Shown here piece by piece: positions 34,330 to 44,967 of a stretch of DNA of 64,000 nt. Origin of the DNA: Kitasatospora viridis (GTDB lineage Bacteria; Actinomycetota; Actinomycetes; Streptomycetales; Streptomycetaceae); the NCBI RefSeq assembly GCF_007829815.1, contig NZ_VIWT01000001.1:806001-870000 (forward strand), read 5' to 3'. Both the position numbers and the translations under genes were made by a program. The notes below the pieces were generated by a model that saw only the letters and a list, made by a program, of their open reading frames with translations, was not told the origin of the DNA and made no database searches. Within the stretch, counting starts at the first letter, position 1. The number at the start of each line of letters is the position of its first letter.

Positions 34330-34938
34330 TTGAGCATCAGTTTCCTGCTGACGTCACTCGCCATTGTCGCGACGCCCGGCACCGGGGCCCTCTACACCGT
34401 CGCCGCCGGACTCTCGCGCGGCACCCGGGCCAGCATCGTCGCCGCCGTGGGCTGCACCCTCGGCATCGTGCCGCACATGATCGCCGCCATCACAGGGCTG
34501 GCCGCGCTGCTGAACGCGAGCGCGGCGGCCTTCCAGACCATCAAGTACGCGGGTGTGGCGTACCTGCTCTACATGGCCTGGGGGACGCTGAAGGACAAGG
34601 GCGTGCTCGCGGTGGAGGAGGACGCCCCCGCGCTGCCGGCGATGAAGGTGATCCGCACCGGCATCGCGATCAACCTGCTCAACCCGAAGCTGACGATCTT
34701 CTTCTTCGCGTTCCTGCCGCAGTTCGTCAACACCAAGCAGCCCAACGCCTGGCTGCCGATGAGCGAGCTCAGCGGCGTCTTCATGGCGATGACCTTCGCC
34801 GTGTTCGTGCTCTACGGCCGCTTCGCGGCGGCCTTCCGCGACAAGGTGGTGGCCCGGCCGGCCGTGGTCACCGGGATGCGGCGGGCCTTCGCCGGTGCCT
34901 TCGCCGCCCTGGCCGCGGTGCTGGCCTTCGAGATCTGA
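34330..34938 (+). CDS. LysE-family amino acid exporter
   Basis: This is a 202-residue membrane protein with about six segments. The LysE/RhtB signature is present: TPGTGALYTVAAGLSRG in TM1, YAGVAYLLYMAWGTLKD in the middle, and INLLNPKLTIFFFAFLPQFV before TM5. The start is TTG 34330, six bases after GGAGG. It should export an amino acid or an amino acid analogue. Together with the B3/B4-domain gene 44 bp downstream it could protect the producer from a toxic amino-acid-like product. Confidence 0.9.
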   Translation: MSISFLLTSLAIVATPGTGALYTVAAGLSRGTRASIVAAVGCTLGIVPHMIAAITGLAALLNASAAAFQTIKYAGVAYLLYMAWGTLKDKGVLAVEEDAPALPAMKVIRTGIAINLLNPKLTIFFFAFLPQFVNTKQPNAWLPMSELSGVFMAMTFAVFVLYGRFAAAFRDKVVARPAVVTGMRRAFAGAFAALAAVLAFEI

Positions 34939-34982
34939 CCCACCATCACCACCGATACGACTACTAGTAGCTAGGCGGTTCC

Positions 34983-35675
34983 GTGTACTTCCAGCACTCG
35001 GCTGACATCTGGCGCGACTTCCCGACCCTCGTGCCCGGCGTGCTCCTCGTGGACGGGGTCTCGCCCGAGGCCCCGGTCCGCGACCGGGTCGCCGCCCTGT
35101 ACGAGAGCGCCGACGCGCGGCTGGCGGCGGGGGCCGAGGGCGAGATGCCGGAGATCCAGGCGTGGCGGCGGACGTTCTCCAAGATGGGCCTCAAGCCCAC
35201 CCAGTACCGCTGCGCCTCCGAGTCGCTGCTGCGCCGCTACCGCAAGGAGCGCTCGCTGCCGGAGATCCACCCGCTGATCGACCTGTGCAACGCGGTCTCG
35301 CTCGCCTTCGCCGTGCCGATCGCGGTCTTCGACCTGGCCAAGGTGACCGAGCACCTGGAGGTCCGGTACGCCCGCGGCACCGAGTCCTACCTGACCTTCT
35401 CCGGCGAGACCGAGATCGCCCCCGAGGGCGAGGTGGTCTTCGCCGACGCCGCCGACCAGGCGCACGCCCGCCGGTGGACCAACCGGCAGAGCGGCCTCTC
35501 CTCGATCCAGCCCGGCACCGGCTCGGCGCTGATCGTCACCGAGGCGCTGCACGACACCGCCCCGGCCGACGTCGAGCGGCTGCTGGAGACGCTGACCCGC
35601 GAGCTCTCCGCGCTGTGGACCGTCGAGTCGAAGCCGGCGGTGCTGAGCGCGGCCGCACCGCGGTTCGAGTTCTGA
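34983..35675 (+). CDS. B3/B4 tRNA-binding (editing) domain protein
   Basis: This is a 230-residue stand-alone B3/B4 domain, the editing domain of bacterial phenylalanyl-tRNA synthetase beta chain. Typical stretches are RRTFSKMGLKPTQYRCASESLLRR and PLIDLCNAVSLAFAVPIAVFDL. Free B3/B4 proteins are thought to hydrolyse mischarged tRNA, though many lack a proven substrate. The GTG start has only a weak GGCGG site. It forms a pair with LysE, as in many actinomycetes, so it may be core rather than cluster-specific. Confidence 0.85.
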   Translation: MYFQHSADIWRDFPTLVPGVLLVDGVSPEAPVRDRVAALYESADARLAAGAEGEMPEIQAWRRTFSKMGLKPTQYRCASESLLRRYRKERSLPEIHPLIDLCNAVSLAFAVPIAVFDLAKVTEHLEVRYARGTESYLTFSGETEIAPEGEVVFADAADQAHARRWTNRQSGLSSIQPGTGSALIVTEALHDTAPADVERLLETLTRELSALWTVESKPAVLSAAAPRFEF

Positions 35676-35683
35676 GCAACACG

Positions 35684-35725
35684 GCGGGGCGTGGTGCGGG
35701 GGCCGACCCCCACACCACGCCCCGC
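35684..35725. terminator. terminator between convergent B3/B4 and pdxS genes
   Basis: An 18-bp inverted repeat with one bulge on each arm and a CCGA loop fills the centre of the 81-bp gap between the two stops. Confidence 0.75.
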
Positions 35726-35756
35726 AGCACGCCCCGCGCCACGTCCGGAGCCCGGA

Positions 35757-36668
<912 letters not shown>

Positions 36669-36745
36669 GTGGAACCTCACTTGTGCTTTGGTGGTGGAAT
36701 GTCAACTGCCCGGTCGGCAGCCGGAGCTGTCGACCGGGCAGGAGT

Positions 36746-37534
36746 TCAGCGGCCGAGCAGGGCTCGGGTGGCCTGTTCGACGTCGGCCTGGCGCATCAGG
36801 GTCTCGCCGACCAGGAAGGCCGAGATGCCGACCTTGGCCAGCCGGGCGAGGTCGGCGGCGTCGGCGATGCCGCTCTCGCCGATCACCGTCCGGTCGGCCG
36901 GCACCAGCGGCATCAGCGCCTCGCTGGTGTCCAGGGTGGTCTCGAAGGTCCGCAGGTTGCGGTTGTTGATGCCGATCAGCGGCGAGCGGCGGCGCAGCGC
37001 CCGCTCCAGCTCCGCCTCGTCGTGCACCTCGATCACCACGTCCATCCCGAGTCCGAGCGCGGTGTCCTCCAACTCCCCCGCGGTGGCGTCGTCCACGGCG
37101 GCCAGGATGATCAGCACGCAGTCGGCGCCCCAGGCCCGGGCCTGCACCACCTGGTAGGGGTCGAAGAAGAAGTCCTTGCGCAGCGCGGGCAGCGCGGCGG
37201 CCTCGCGGGCGGCCGCCAGGTGCTCGCGGGCGCCGCCGAAGGACGGCCCGTCGGTGAGCACCGAGAGGCAGGCGGCGCCGCCCGCCTGGTAGGCGCGGGC
37301 GTGCTCGGCGGGCTGGAAGTCGGGGCGGATCAGGCCCTTGGAGGGGCTCTTCTGCTTGATCTCGGCGATCAGCCCGGGCTCGCCGGCGTCGATCCGGCGG
37401 CGCAGCGCGGCGAGGAAGCCGCGCGGCGGGGCGGCGGCCTCGGCCTCGCGGCGCAGCTCGGCGAGCGGCACCGCCTGCTTGGCGGCGGCGATCTCCTCGC
37501 GCTTGTAGCCCTCGATCCTGGTCAGCACGTTCAT
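36746..37534 (-). CDS. trpC: indole-3-glycerol-phosphate synthase
   Basis: This 262-residue TIM-barrel enzyme closes the indole ring from the anthranilate-derived phosphate. Diagnostic segments are [15 protein letters not shown] (catalytic Lys), [23 protein letters not shown] and VIGESGI. The ATG overlaps the trpD stop (TGATG), so translation is coupled. It is a paralogue outside the usual trpCBA setting: no trpA or trpB follows, so the indole-glycerol phosphate may be used directly or simply pulled toward tryptophan by the core enzymes. Confidence 0.95.
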   Translation of the reverse strand: MNVLTRIEGYKREEIAAAKQAVPLAELRREAEAAAPPRGFLAALRRRIDAGEPGLIAEIKQKSPSKGLIRPDFQPAEHARAYQAGGAACLSVLTDGPSFGGAREHLAAAREAAALPALRKDFFFDPYQVVQARAWGADCVLIILAAVDDATAGELEDTALGLGMDVVIEVHDEAELERALRRRSPLIGINNRNLRTFETTLDTSEALMPLVPADRTVIGESGIADAADLARLAKVGISAFLVGETLMRQADVEQATRALLGR

Positions 37535-38586
37535 CAGGCGGTCCGTCCGTTCGGGGTGGTGGTGTTCGACACGCTGACGAGGCTCTCCAGGCGGGCCAGC
37601 GCCTCGCCCGAGTCGATCGATTTCGCGGCCAGCGCCAGGCCGTCCACGAGGTCCTCCGCCCGCTCGCCGACGACCAGCGCCGCGGCCGAGTTGAGCAGCG
37701 TCACGTCCCGGTAGGGCCCGGGCTCGCCGCGCAGCACGGCGCGCAGCGCGGTCGCGTTCTGCTCGGCGTCGCCGCCCTTGAGCCGGGCGGGGTCCACCAG
37801 GGTCAGGCCGAGCGCCTCGGGGCGGATCTCGAAGCTGCGCACCCGCCCGTCCTCCAGCGCGGCGACCGAGGTCGGGCCGGTCAGCGTGACCTCGTCCAGG
37901 CCGTCGCTGCCGTGCACCACGAAGGCCCGCTCGGAGCCGAGTTCGTGCAGCACCTCGGCGATCGGCTCCAGCCACTGGCGGGCGAAGACGCCGACCAGGT
38001 GGCGGCGGACCCCGGCCGGGTTGAGCAGCGGGCCGAGCAGGTTGAAGACGGTCCGGGTGCCGAGCTCCACCCGGGTGGCGGCGACGTGCTTGAGGGCCGG
38101 GTGGTGGGCCGGGGCGAACATGAAGCCGATCCCGGCCCCGGCGATGCAGTCGGCGACCTGATCGGGCGTCAGGTCGATCTCGACGCCGAGCGCGCGCAGC
38201 ACGTCGGCCGAGCCGGAGCGGGAGGAGAGCGCGCGGTTGCCGTGCTTGGCGATCGGCACGCCGGCCCCGGCCACCACGAAGGCGGCGCAGGTGGAGATGT
38301 TGTAGGAGCCGGAGGAGTCGCCGCCGGTGCCCACCACGTCCATCGCCTCGGGCGGCGCCACGACCGGCAGCATCCGGGAGCGCAGATTGGTGACCGCGCC
38401 GATGATCTCGTCCACGGTCTCGCCGCGCATCCGCAGGGCCATCAGCAGGGCGCCCATCTGGGCGGCGGTGGCCTCGCCGGACATGATCAGCCCGAAGGTG
38501 CGGGCCGACTCCTCCCGGGTCAGCCGCTCGCCCTCGGCGAGCCGGCCGAGCACGGCCTTCAGGTCGACGGTGGTGGTGTCAGCCAT
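37534..38586 (-). CDS. trpD: anthranilate phosphoribosyltransferase
   Basis: This 350-residue enzyme joins anthranilate to PRPP. The PRPP loop is [20 protein letters not shown] near residue 83, followed by [21 protein letters not shown] and [11 protein letters not shown]. The length and motifs match normal TrpD. It overlaps the upstream TMADH-like gene by 8 bp and trpC by 1 bp. No anthranilate synthase (trpE/trpG) gene is in the window. Confidence 0.95.
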   Translation of the reverse strand: MADTTTVDLKAVLGRLAEGERLTREESARTFGLIMSGEATAAQMGALLMALRMRGETVDEIIGAVTNLRSRMLPVVAPPEAMDVVGTGGDSSGSYNISTCAAFVVAGAGVPIAKHGNRALSSRSGSADVLRALGVEIDLTPDQVADCIAGAGIGFMFAPAHHPALKHVAATRVELGTRTVFNLLGPLLNPAGVRRHLVGVFARQWLEPIAEVLHELGSERAFVVHGSDGLDEVTLTGPTSVAALEDGRVRSFEIRPEALGLTLVDPARLKGGDAEQNATALRAVLRGEPGPYRDVTLLNSAAALVVGERAEDLVDGLALAAKSIDSGEALARLESLVSVSNTTTPNGRTA

Positions 38587-40717
38587 GGTTCGGGCCTTCC
38601 GCGAGCAGCCGCAGGGTCTCGCTGCCGGGCGGCAGCGGCTGGTCCCAGCCGAGTTCGACGTTCTCCCGGCGGAACGGCGTCCAGTCGGTGAGCCCGGTGT
38701 CGAGGGTGCGGGCGAACAGGTGCCCGCTGTGCACGGCCGCGGCGATGATGCCGGGCCCGAGGCAGTCGCCGAGGCGGACCACCTTGCGGATGCCGGCCGC
38801 CTCCAGGACGCCGGGCTCCATGGCCTCCAGCTCCCGGTACAGCCCGTCCACCGGCAGGCTGCCGGTGACCAGCACGAGCGCGTCGGCCTCGATCGGGGTC
38901 TGCCGGCCGGTGAAGACGCAGCCGAGCCGGACCCCGCCGGGCTCGACCGAGCTGACCGTGGTGGAGGTGCGGACCTCGGCGCACTGCTCCAGGATCCGCC
39001 GCTGGATCGCGCCCTGCTCGGCCGTGTTCTGGGTGTAGGAGGAGACCAGGCTGTCCGGGGTGACGAAGACGACCTCGCAGCCGCGCTCGGCGAGCAGTTC
39101 GGCCAGCACCCCGCCCATGTAGTAGTGGTCGTCGTCGAAGACCACGACCCGGCCGGTGGGCAGCCGACCGGCCATCAGGTCCTCGGGGGTGTACACCGGC
39201 GGGCCGTCGGCCAGTCCGGGGATCTCGCTGCGGTGGTTGCGGCCGACCCCGTCGGCGCGCCAGCGGGCGCCGGTGGCCACGCCGATCAGCGAGCACTCGG
39301 CCTCCAGCACCATCTCGGCGGTGATCTCGTTGCCGGGCAGCAGCTGGACCCCGGGCAGCTTGCGCAGTTGCCCGAGCCGCCACTCGGCCACCCGCCGCCA
39401 GGTCGCCAGGCCCGGCAGCGCGCTCTCCCGCAGCACCCGGCCGCCGAGTTCGCGCTCCCGGTCGGCGAGCAGCACCCGGTAGCCGCGGCGGCCGAGCGAG
39501 ACGGCGGCCTCCAGGCCGGCCGGCCCGGCGCCGATGATCATCACGGTGTCGTCGGTGTCCTTGGGCGGCAGGTACTCGGGGTGCCAGCCGCGCCGCCACT
39601 CCTCGCCCATGGTCGGGTTCTGGGTGCAGCGCAGCGGCACGCTGAGCTTGTCCGAGGCGACGCAGATGTTGCAGCCGATGCACTCGCGGATGTCGTCGAA
39701 CCGGCCCTCCTCGATCTTCTTCGGGAGGAACGGGTCGGCGATCGAGGGCCGGGCCGCGCCGATGAAGTCGAGCGTGCCGCTCTTGATCATCGCGACCATG
39801 GTGTCCGGCGAGGTGAACCGGCCGACGCCGACCACCGGCTTGGTGGTCACCTTCTTGGCGAACCGCACGTACTCCTGCTGGAAGCCCTCCTGGGCGAACC
39901 GCGCGGTCTGCCCGTCCCGCTCGAACGGGGAGAGGTTGACGTCCCACAGGTCCGGCAGTTCGGCGAGCATCTCCAGGACGTCCTCGGCCTCGTCCCTGGG
40001 GCTCGCACTGCTGGTGTCGAGCAGCGTGCCGACGCCCAGCCGGATCGCCACCGCGCAGGTGTCGCCGACGGCCTCCTTGGTGTCCTCGACCAGTTCGCGC
40101 AGCAGCCGGGCCCGGTTCTCCAGGCTGCCGCCGTACTCGTCGGTGCGCTGGTTGTGCCGGCGGGAGAGGAAGTGCGCGGGCAGCGCCATGTCGTGGCCGG
40201 CGTAGACGTAGATGACGTCGAAGCCGGCCCGGCGGGCGTTGAGCGCGGCCTCCCGGTGCCAGCGCCGGAACGCCCGGATGTCGGCCTTGTCCATCTCCCG
40301 GGCGGTGACCGGGAAGTTGCCCCGGGTGGCGGTGGCGCTGGGCGCGATCGGGATCGCCCGGGTGTCCAGGTTCGGCACGAAGGAGCCGTTGTGCGCCAGC
40401 TCCACGCCGGCCAGCGCGCCGTGGCCGTGGATCTGCTCGGTCGCGCGGGCCAGCACGGGGATGTCCTTGGCGTCCCACAGCCGCAGTTCGCGCAGGTGGT
40501 TGCCGGAGTAGTGGACGTCGCACTGCTCGGTGCAGACCACCGCCCAGCCGCCCTCCGCCTTGACCCCGCGCATCGCGGCCATCGCGCTGGGGTAGGCCCG
40601 GCCCATGCCGTTGCAGTGCGGCACCTGGAAGAAGCGGTTCTTGGCGGTGACCGGGCCGATCCGCACCGGCTCGAACAGGATGTCGTACCGGGCGGGCCGG
40701 ACGTGCGGGTTCTGCAC
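38579..40717 (-). CDS. trimethylamine-dehydrogenase-like flavoprotein
   Basis: This flavoprotein of about 712 residues has an N-terminal FMN barrel, a 4Fe-4S site and a C-terminal FAD/NAD-fold region. The QVPHC segment keeps the cysteine (Cys35) that covalently binds FMN in trimethylamine dehydrogenase. The cluster motif C-x2-C-x2-C-x11-C is in [13 protein letters not shown]...C, and the dinucleotide motif [16 protein letters not shown] lies near 395. The length equals TMADH/DMADH. It should oxidise a C-N bond of a secondary or tertiary amine, or act as a reductase like the dienoyl-CoA reductase branch. The GTG at 40717 is preferred because an earlier GTG (40729) overlaps the ribosome site. 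It overlaps trpD by 8 bp. Confidence 0.85.
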   Translation of the reverse strand: MQNPHVRPARYDILFEPVRIGPVTAKNRFFQVPHCNGMGRAYPSAMAAMRGVKAEGGWAVVCTEQCDVHYSGNHLRELRLWDAKDIPVLARATEQIHGHGALAGVELAHNGSFVPNLDTRAIPIAPSATATRGNFPVTAREMDKADIRAFRRWHREAALNARRAGFDVIYVYAGHDMALPAHFLSRRHNQRTDEYGGSLENRARLLRELVEDTKEAVGDTCAVAIRLGVGTLLDTSSASPRDEAEDVLEMLAELPDLWDVNLSPFERDGQTARFAQEGFQQEYVRFAKKVTTKPVVGVGRFTSPDTMVAMIKSGTLDFIGAARPSIADPFLPKKIEEGRFDDIRECIGCNICVASDKLSVPLRCTQNPTMGEEWRRGWHPEYLPPKDTDDTVMIIGAGPAGLEAAVSLGRRGYRVLLADRERELGGRVLRESALPGLATWRRVAEWRLGQLRKLPGVQLLPGNEITAEMVLEAECSLIGVATGARWRADGVGRNHRSEIPGLADGPPVYTPEDLMAGRLPTGRVVVFDDDHYYMGGVLAELLAERGCEVVFVTPDSLVSSYTQNTAEQGAIQRRILEQCAEVRTSTTVSSVEPGGVRLGCVFTGRQTPIEADALVLVTGSLPVDGLYRELEAMEPGVLEAAGIRKVVRLGDCLGPGIIAAAVHSGHLFARTLDTGLTDWTPFRRENVELGWDQPLPPGSETLRLLAEGPNHG

Positions 40718-40745
40718 TGTGGGTGACACCTTCCCTGGTGGTTGA

Positions 40746-41435
40746 TCAGGCCCGGGAGCCGAAGATCGCGCTGCCCACCCGGACGTGGGTGGCGCCGTAC
40801 TCGATGGCCCGGGCGTAGTCCGAACTCATGCCCATGGAGAGCGACTTGAGCCCGTGCCGGTCGGCGGCCGCGGCCAGCACCTCGAAGTGCGGCTCGCCCG
40901 GCTCGTCGACCGGCGGGATGCACATCAGGCCGGCCACGTCCAGGTCGTACTCGGACCGGCAGGCCTCCAGCAGGGCGTCCAGCTCCTGCGGCAGCACGCC
41001 CGCCTTCTGCACCTCGGCGCCGGTGTTGACCTGGATGAACAGGCTGGGCCGGCGGCCCTGTTCGGCGCACCGGCGGGCGATCGCGCGGCACAGGTCGACC
41101 CGGTCCACCGAGTGGATCACGTCGAACAGCGCCACGGCGTCCTTGGCCTTGTTGGTCTGCAGCGGGCCGATCAGGTGCACCTCGACCTCGGGGTGGCGCT
41201 CGCGCAGCAGCGGCCACTTGCCCTGGGCCTCCTGCACGCGGTTCTCTCCGTAGACCAGCTGGCCGGCTGCGACGGCCGGCTCCAGGCCCTCGACGGAGAC
41301 CGTCTTGGAGGCCGCGACCAGCGTGACCGACTCCGGGGTGCGGTGCGCGCGCAGGCAGGCCGCGGCGATCGCGGCGCGCACCTCGGCCAGGCCGACCGCG
41401 GGATCGGGCCGCCCGCTTGCTTCTGTGGCGTTCAA
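40746..41435 (-). CDS. YggS-family PLP homeostasis protein
   Basis: This is a 229-residue alanine-racemase-like barrel that binds PLP but has no known catalysis. The PLP lysine is in LVAASKTVS near residue 40. Other family blocks are YGENRVQEAQGKWP, HLIGPLQTNKAKDAV and LSMGMSSDYARAIEYGATHVRVGSAIFG. The start is TTG 41435, with GAGAGGT upstream and no ATG or GTG in frame nearby. The housekeeping copy normally lies beside ftsZ, so this is a second copy placed with pdxH and pdxS. Confidence 0.9.
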   Translation of the reverse strand: MNATEASGRPDPAVGLAEVRAAIAAACLRAHRTPESVTLVAASKTVSVEGLEPAVAAGQLVYGENRVQEAQGKWPLLRERHPEVEVHLIGPLQTNKAKDAVALFDVIHSVDRVDLCRAIARRCAEQGRRPSLFIQVNTGAEVQKAGVLPQELDALLEACRSEYDLDVAGLMCIPPVDEPGEPHFEVLAAAADRHGLKSLSMGMSSDYARAIEYGATHVRVGSAIFGSRA

Positions 41436-41517
41436 GGGAACCTCTCTCGATCGGCGGGGCAGGCCGCGGCTCCCCGGCCGGTGGCACGGGGAGCCGCGGT
41501 GCGGGTGGTGGGCCGGC

Positions 41518-42135
41518 TCAGGGGTAGCGCAGGCCGTGCTGCCACTCGGTGTCGGGCTTGGCCCGCTCGAAGACCAGCCGCTCGTGCAGCCGGAACGGGC
41601 GGTCGGCCCAGAACTCCAGGTAGACCGGCCGGATCCGGTAGCCGCTCCAGTGCTCCGGGCGCGGGATGTCCTCCTCGCCGAACCGCTCGGTCTCCCGGGC
41701 CACCGCCGCCTCCAGCTCGGCCCGGTCGGCCAGCGGCTGGGACTGCTGGGAGGCCCAGGCGCCGATCCGGCTCTGCCGCGCGCGGGAGGCGAAGTACTCG
41801 TCCGCCTCGGCCGCCGTGGCGGGCTCCACCGGGCCGCGGAAGCGGACCTGACGGCGCATCGACTTCCAGTGCAGGACACCGGCCGCCTGCATGTTCTCGG
41901 CCAGCTCGGCGCCCTTGCGGGAGCGGGTGTTGGTGAAGAACACGAAGCCGTCCGGGTCGAAGCCCTTGAGCAGGACCATGCGGACGTCCGGCAGCCCGTC
42001 CATGCCCGCGGTGGCGATCGCCATCGCGTTGGCGTCGTTGACCTCGTTGCGCTCGGCCTCGGCCAGCCACTGACCGAAGAGCTCGAACGGGTCGGTCGGC
42101 TCGATCGTCTCGGTCGTCTGGGTGCTGTCGGTCAC
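41518..42135 (-). CDS. pdxH: pyridoxamine 5'-phosphate oxidase
   Basis: This 205-residue FMN split-barrel enzyme converts pyridoxine or pyridoxamine phosphate to PLP. Typical segments are [23 protein letters not shown] near residue 38, [16 protein letters not shown] near 85, [19 protein letters not shown] and the C-terminal ERLVFERA...W-x5-RYP. The GTG start lies 3 bp after the stop of the decarboxylase-like gene. As a second PdxH outside its core context it points to a local need for PLP, or for B6 as a substrate. Confidence 0.93.
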   Translation of the reverse strand: MTDSTQTTETIEPTDPFELFGQWLAEAERNEVNDANAMAIATAGMDGLPDVRMVLLKGFDPDGFVFFTNTRSRKGAELAENMQAAGVLHWKSMRRQVRFRGPVEPATAAEADEYFASRARQSRIGAWASQQSQPLADRAELEAAVARETERFGEEDIPRPEHWSGYRIRPVYLEFWADRPFRLHERLVFERAKPDTEWQHGLRYP

Positions 42136-42138
42136 GGC

Positions 42139-43416
42139 TCAGCCCTTCAGCTGCTGCTTCTCGGGCAGCACGTGCCGCCACTTGTCGAACTCGGGGCCGC
42201 GGTTGGTGATCAGGTGCGGCACACCGTCGGCGTCCACCAGCACCTCGGCGGCCGGCGGCACGTTGAGGAACTCCATGTGCTGGGTGGCGCAGTAGGCGCC
42301 GACGTCGAGGATCAGCAGGTGGCTGGAGCCGTCCACGCCCTCGGGCACCCAGACCTCGCCGGGCAGCACGTAGTCGTGCCGCAGGATGGTGCGGCCGCGC
42401 AGCGCGGCCATGCACCCGTTGGTCTGCCCGTCGGTCGGGATCTCGGCCAGCTCGCCGTCGAGGAAGACCACGTGGTGGTGGCGGTCGCGCAGCTGGGCCG
42501 AGGGCATCAGCATCCGGGTGCCGTTGGTCACCACGATGTTGGACACCGGGTTGGTGATCACGCTGCGCTCCACGCCCAGCAGCAGCGCGCCGGTGTCGGC
42601 CAGCACGTCGCGGGCCGGCTCGAACATGAACCGGACGTGCTCCGGGATGCCCATCCGGTCGGCGATCTCGCGCAGCGCGCCGAAGTACTGGCCCCAGTCG
42701 AAGTGCTTCTCCTCCTGGGTCCACGCCTCGTAGACGAAGCCGTGGCCGCCCGCGAAGTTGATCGACTTGGCCTGCGGGAAGTGGTCGTTGAAGATCGTGA
42801 ACAGCGTCTCGATGATCTCGGTCATCGCCTCGCGGGAGTTGCCGCTGCCGCAGTAGACCTCGAAGCACTCCAGCTCGCGGTCGTACTCGGCGAGCAGCGC
42901 GGCGAGCTGGTCCAGCTCGCGCAGCTTGATGCCGGGCTTGCCGGAGTCCAGGCTGTCGATCCGCGCGCTGATCGAGGGGGCGCCGGCCTTCAGCGCGAAC
43001 AGCACCTCGTCCAGGCTGGACAGGAAGGTCGGGTGACCGGTCTGCGCCCAGTAGGTCATCTCCTCGTCGGAGACGTGCCCGGGCGAGACGATGAAGCGCT
43101 CGAAGCCGAACTGCTTCAGGATCCGGTACTCGCCGGGCAGCTGGACCAGCAGCCCGACGCCCAGGCGCTGGAACGGCCGCAGCACGTGCGGGTTGGAGTT
43201 CGGGAAGAACGGCACGTACAGGTCGACCCGGTCACGCAGGCCGGCCGCCTCGGCGGCACTCATGACCCGCTCGATGTTCCGGACCAACTGCGCTTCGCTG
43301 TACACGAAGACCGGCGAGCCGACCTGTTCGGCGATCGTCTTCAGGTCCACTGAGCCGAGCCAGCTGTGCCCGAGCTTCGACTCGGCCTCGCCGGCCAGGG
43401 AAATACCGGAAGACAT
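42139..43416 (-). CDS. fold-III PLP decarboxylase homologue lacking the PLP lysine
   Basis: This 425-residue protein aligns along the diaminopimelate/ornithine decarboxylase family. It has the barrel opening PVFVYSEAQL, the glycine loop INFAGGHGFVYE, FMFEPARDVLADTGALL, and the C-terminal LILDVGAYCATQHMEFLNVP. At the Schiff-base position the family reads YAVKAN; here it reads YVPFFPNSN, with Phe71 where the lysine should be, and the DNA supports this directly. It therefore cannot hold PLP as an internal aldimine. It heads the minus-strand run with pdxH, yggS and pdxS, which makes the loss stand out. It could be a pseudoenzyme, a B6-binding protein, or an enzyme using PLP bound non-covalently. 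Confidence 0.85.
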   Translation of the reverse strand: MSSGISLAGEAESKLGHSWLGSVDLKTIAEQVGSPVFVYSEAQLVRNIERVMSAAEAAGLRDRVDLYVPFFPNSNPHVLRPFQRLGVGLLVQLPGEYRILKQFGFERFIVSPGHVSDEEMTYWAQTGHPTFLSSLDEVLFALKAGAPSISARIDSLDSGKPGIKLRELDQLAALLAEYDRELECFEVYCGSGNSREAMTEIIETLFTIFNDHFPQAKSINFAGGHGFVYEAWTQEEKHFDWGQYFGALREIADRMGIPEHVRFMFEPARDVLADTGALLLGVERSVITNPVSNIVVTNGTRMLMPSAQLRDRHHHVVFLDGELAEIPTDGQTNGCMAALRGRTILRHDYVLPGEVWVPEGVDGSSHLLILDVGAYCATQHMEFLNVPPAAEVLVDADGVPHLITNRGPEFDKWRHVLPEKQQLKG

Positions 43417-43918
43417 CCAAGAACCCCCAGAGTGAATTGTCCAATGACTCCTTGGTAGGCCAACCCCTGCCCCAAGGAGAAGAACCGACGAAGCCGGCGG
43501 ACGCAGAGATGCCGGATGCGGCAGGCGTCCTCGAATTCATGGCCGAGCGTATGGCGGTGATCCCATGATCACAAGAAGCTACCTCCGCAGCCGACCTGAC
43601 TGACCGTCATGGTTCGGCGTTCGTCGCTGGTCAGCGGGGGTTTTTGATCTCCGATGAACGGTCAGAACCTCTCACATGATGAGATTTCCGATGTCCGATA
43701 TGGCCCCATGTCAACCACTGTGAACAAATCGAAGGAATCGATTCCACTTGAGTGACGGTGCGTCACATCATCCCGTTTGCCGCCAACTTGGACATACCGG
43801 AAGGCCGTTGCCCGGCTCCCGGAAACCATTGACAGCCCCCCGCTGCCATCGCCTAGGGTTTTGCTCAGCAGGACGGCAACACAGCACGAAGACAAAGCAA
43901 CGAAGCAGTACTGCACAC
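43417..43918. other. 502-bp intergenic region before the tRNA gene
   Basis: No gene is seen. The region is noticeably A/T-richer than its surroundings (about 43640-43760) and must hold the promoter of the minus-strand decarboxylase/pdxH operon. It contains a perfect 12-bp palindrome GGAATCGATTCC (43734-43745) and a TCTCA-N5-TGAGA inverted repeat (43670-43684), both possible operators. The tRNA promoter lies at its right end. Confidence 0.6.
43829..43859 (+). promoter_or_regulatory. promoter of the tRNA-Cys gene
   Basis: TTGACA (43829-43834) and TAGGGT (43854-43859) are separated by 19 bp and lie 60 bp before the tRNA. They match the principal vegetative sigma factor consensus of streptomycetes. 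Confidence 0.7.
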
Positions 43919-43989
43919 GGCCGTGTGCCCGAGTGGTTAGGGGACCGCCTGCAAAGCGGTTCACATCGGTTCGAATCCGGTCGCGGCCT
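43919..43989 (+). tRNA. tRNA-Cys (GCA)
   Basis: A 7-bp acceptor stem (GGCCGTG with CGCGGCC, one G-U), a D arm containing AGTGGTTAGGGG, and an anticodon stem ACCGC/GCGGT with loop CTGCAAA (anticodon GCA) are present. The T arm is ATCGG-TTCGAAT-CCGGT. The discriminator is T and CCA is not encoded. The 71-nt length is normal. No integrase or second attachment copy is nearby. Confidence 0.96.
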
Positions 43990-44552
43990 CAAAATCGCCT
44001 TTTCGGCTCCACCGCGCCACCCGTGATTACGGGTCGGCCGAACGCGCCGACGCACCGCCCGTCATTTCCGGGCACCCGAAAGACCCGCCGCTCCTCGGGC
44101 GGCGGTAATGGCCAACTCAGCGGTGCGCGCCAGCTGTTCAGCGCGCTCGCCGTTCGCACTCGCCTTCGTTCCCGCCCTTCGCTCCCGCCTTCCCGCGCCC
44201 GCGCTGCCGCGCGCCCGCGTCGAATCCGCCGCCGTCGCACGGTGTTCGTGCCCCGCGGCCTTCCGGATGGGTTCCCGGCGGCCCGAATTCACGGATCACC
44301 CGCTCGGTCGAGCGCCCATGGGCCGGCCGGGTGGCGGCCTGGGTCCGGCCCTCGCGCGCCGCCTTGACCAGGCATTGCGCCGCCACTTCACTTCCCGGTG
44401 ACCGCCTAGCAGCGCCTGGGGCCAAGGCCGTCACCTCAATCGTCCTTTCCGGCTCTGCGCGTCATGGAGACGGGATCGTCCACCGATGCGGGCGGCAGTT
44501 CAGGCCGAGCCGGCGGCCCGCCATTTCGGCCCACCGACGCGAAGGAGAACCC
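43990..44552. other. 563-bp intergenic region after the tRNA gene
   Basis: Nothing convincing is visible. Several overlapping open frames run through on both strands without ribosome sites and with Arg/Ala-rich translations typical of non-coding GC-rich DNA. A promoter for the downstream secreted-protein gene should lie near its right end. Confidence 0.5.
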
Positions 44553-44873
44553 ATGTCCCCGCAACCCACCGCAGCCGACACACCGTCAGAAGGCTTGTCC
44601 CGCCGCCTGCTGATGCGCCAGGCCGCGGCCGTCGGCGCCGCCGGCCTCGCCTCGACGCTGGTCACCGGCGCCACCCCGGCGAACGCCGCCACGACGGCCG
44701 CCACCGCCACCACCGCGGCCGAGGGGCCGGCGCCCACCCTCGACGAGCCGATGGTCGTGCACCTGCGCGACGTCCGCTCCGGACACCTCGACCTGTTCAG
44801 CGGCGAACGCCACCAGCGCATCCAGGACCCCGAGCTGGCCGCCGCCCTGGTCCGCGCCCTCAGCCTGACCTGA
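44553..44873 (+). CDS. Tat-secreted small hypothetical protein
   Basis: This is a 106-residue protein with a twin-arginine signal (SRRLLMRQAAAVGAAGLAS, residues 16-34) and a likely Ala-x-Ala cut near residue 46. The remaining 60 residues contain DEPMVVHLRDVRSGHLDLFSG and no known motif. A GAAGGAG ribosome site precedes the ATG. It stands 94 bp before the DUF4331 gene, with a hairpin between, suggesting a joint transcript with different amounts. Confidence 0.75.
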   Translation: MSPQPTAADTPSEGLSRRLLMRQAAAVGAAGLASTLVTGATPANAATTAATATTAAEGPAPTLDEPMVVHLRDVRSGHLDLFSGERHQRIQDPELAAALVRALSLT

Positions 44874-44886
44874 CGATCCGTCAGCC

Positions 44887-44924
44887 CCGGCCGGCTCCCG
44901 ACGGCACCGGCAGGAGCCGGCCGG
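44887..44924 (+). terminator. hairpin between the Tat-protein and DUF4331 genes
   Basis: A perfect 12-bp stem (44887-44898 with 44913-44924) with a 14-nt loop starts 13 bp after the stop. It may be a terminator or a partial attenuator. Confidence 0.5.
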
Positions 44925-44967
44925 CCCTCCCGCCCGACCACCCGCCCCCACCCCCTGCGAGGTTCCA

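Noticed and set aside
43919..43989. tRNA-Cys as an integration site of a genomic island
   Set aside because: No integrase gene and no repeat of the tRNA 3' end were seen in the window.
43990..44552. Small proteins in the gap after the tRNA
   Set aside because: Overlapping frames on both strands have no ribosome sites and look like non-coding GC-rich sequence.
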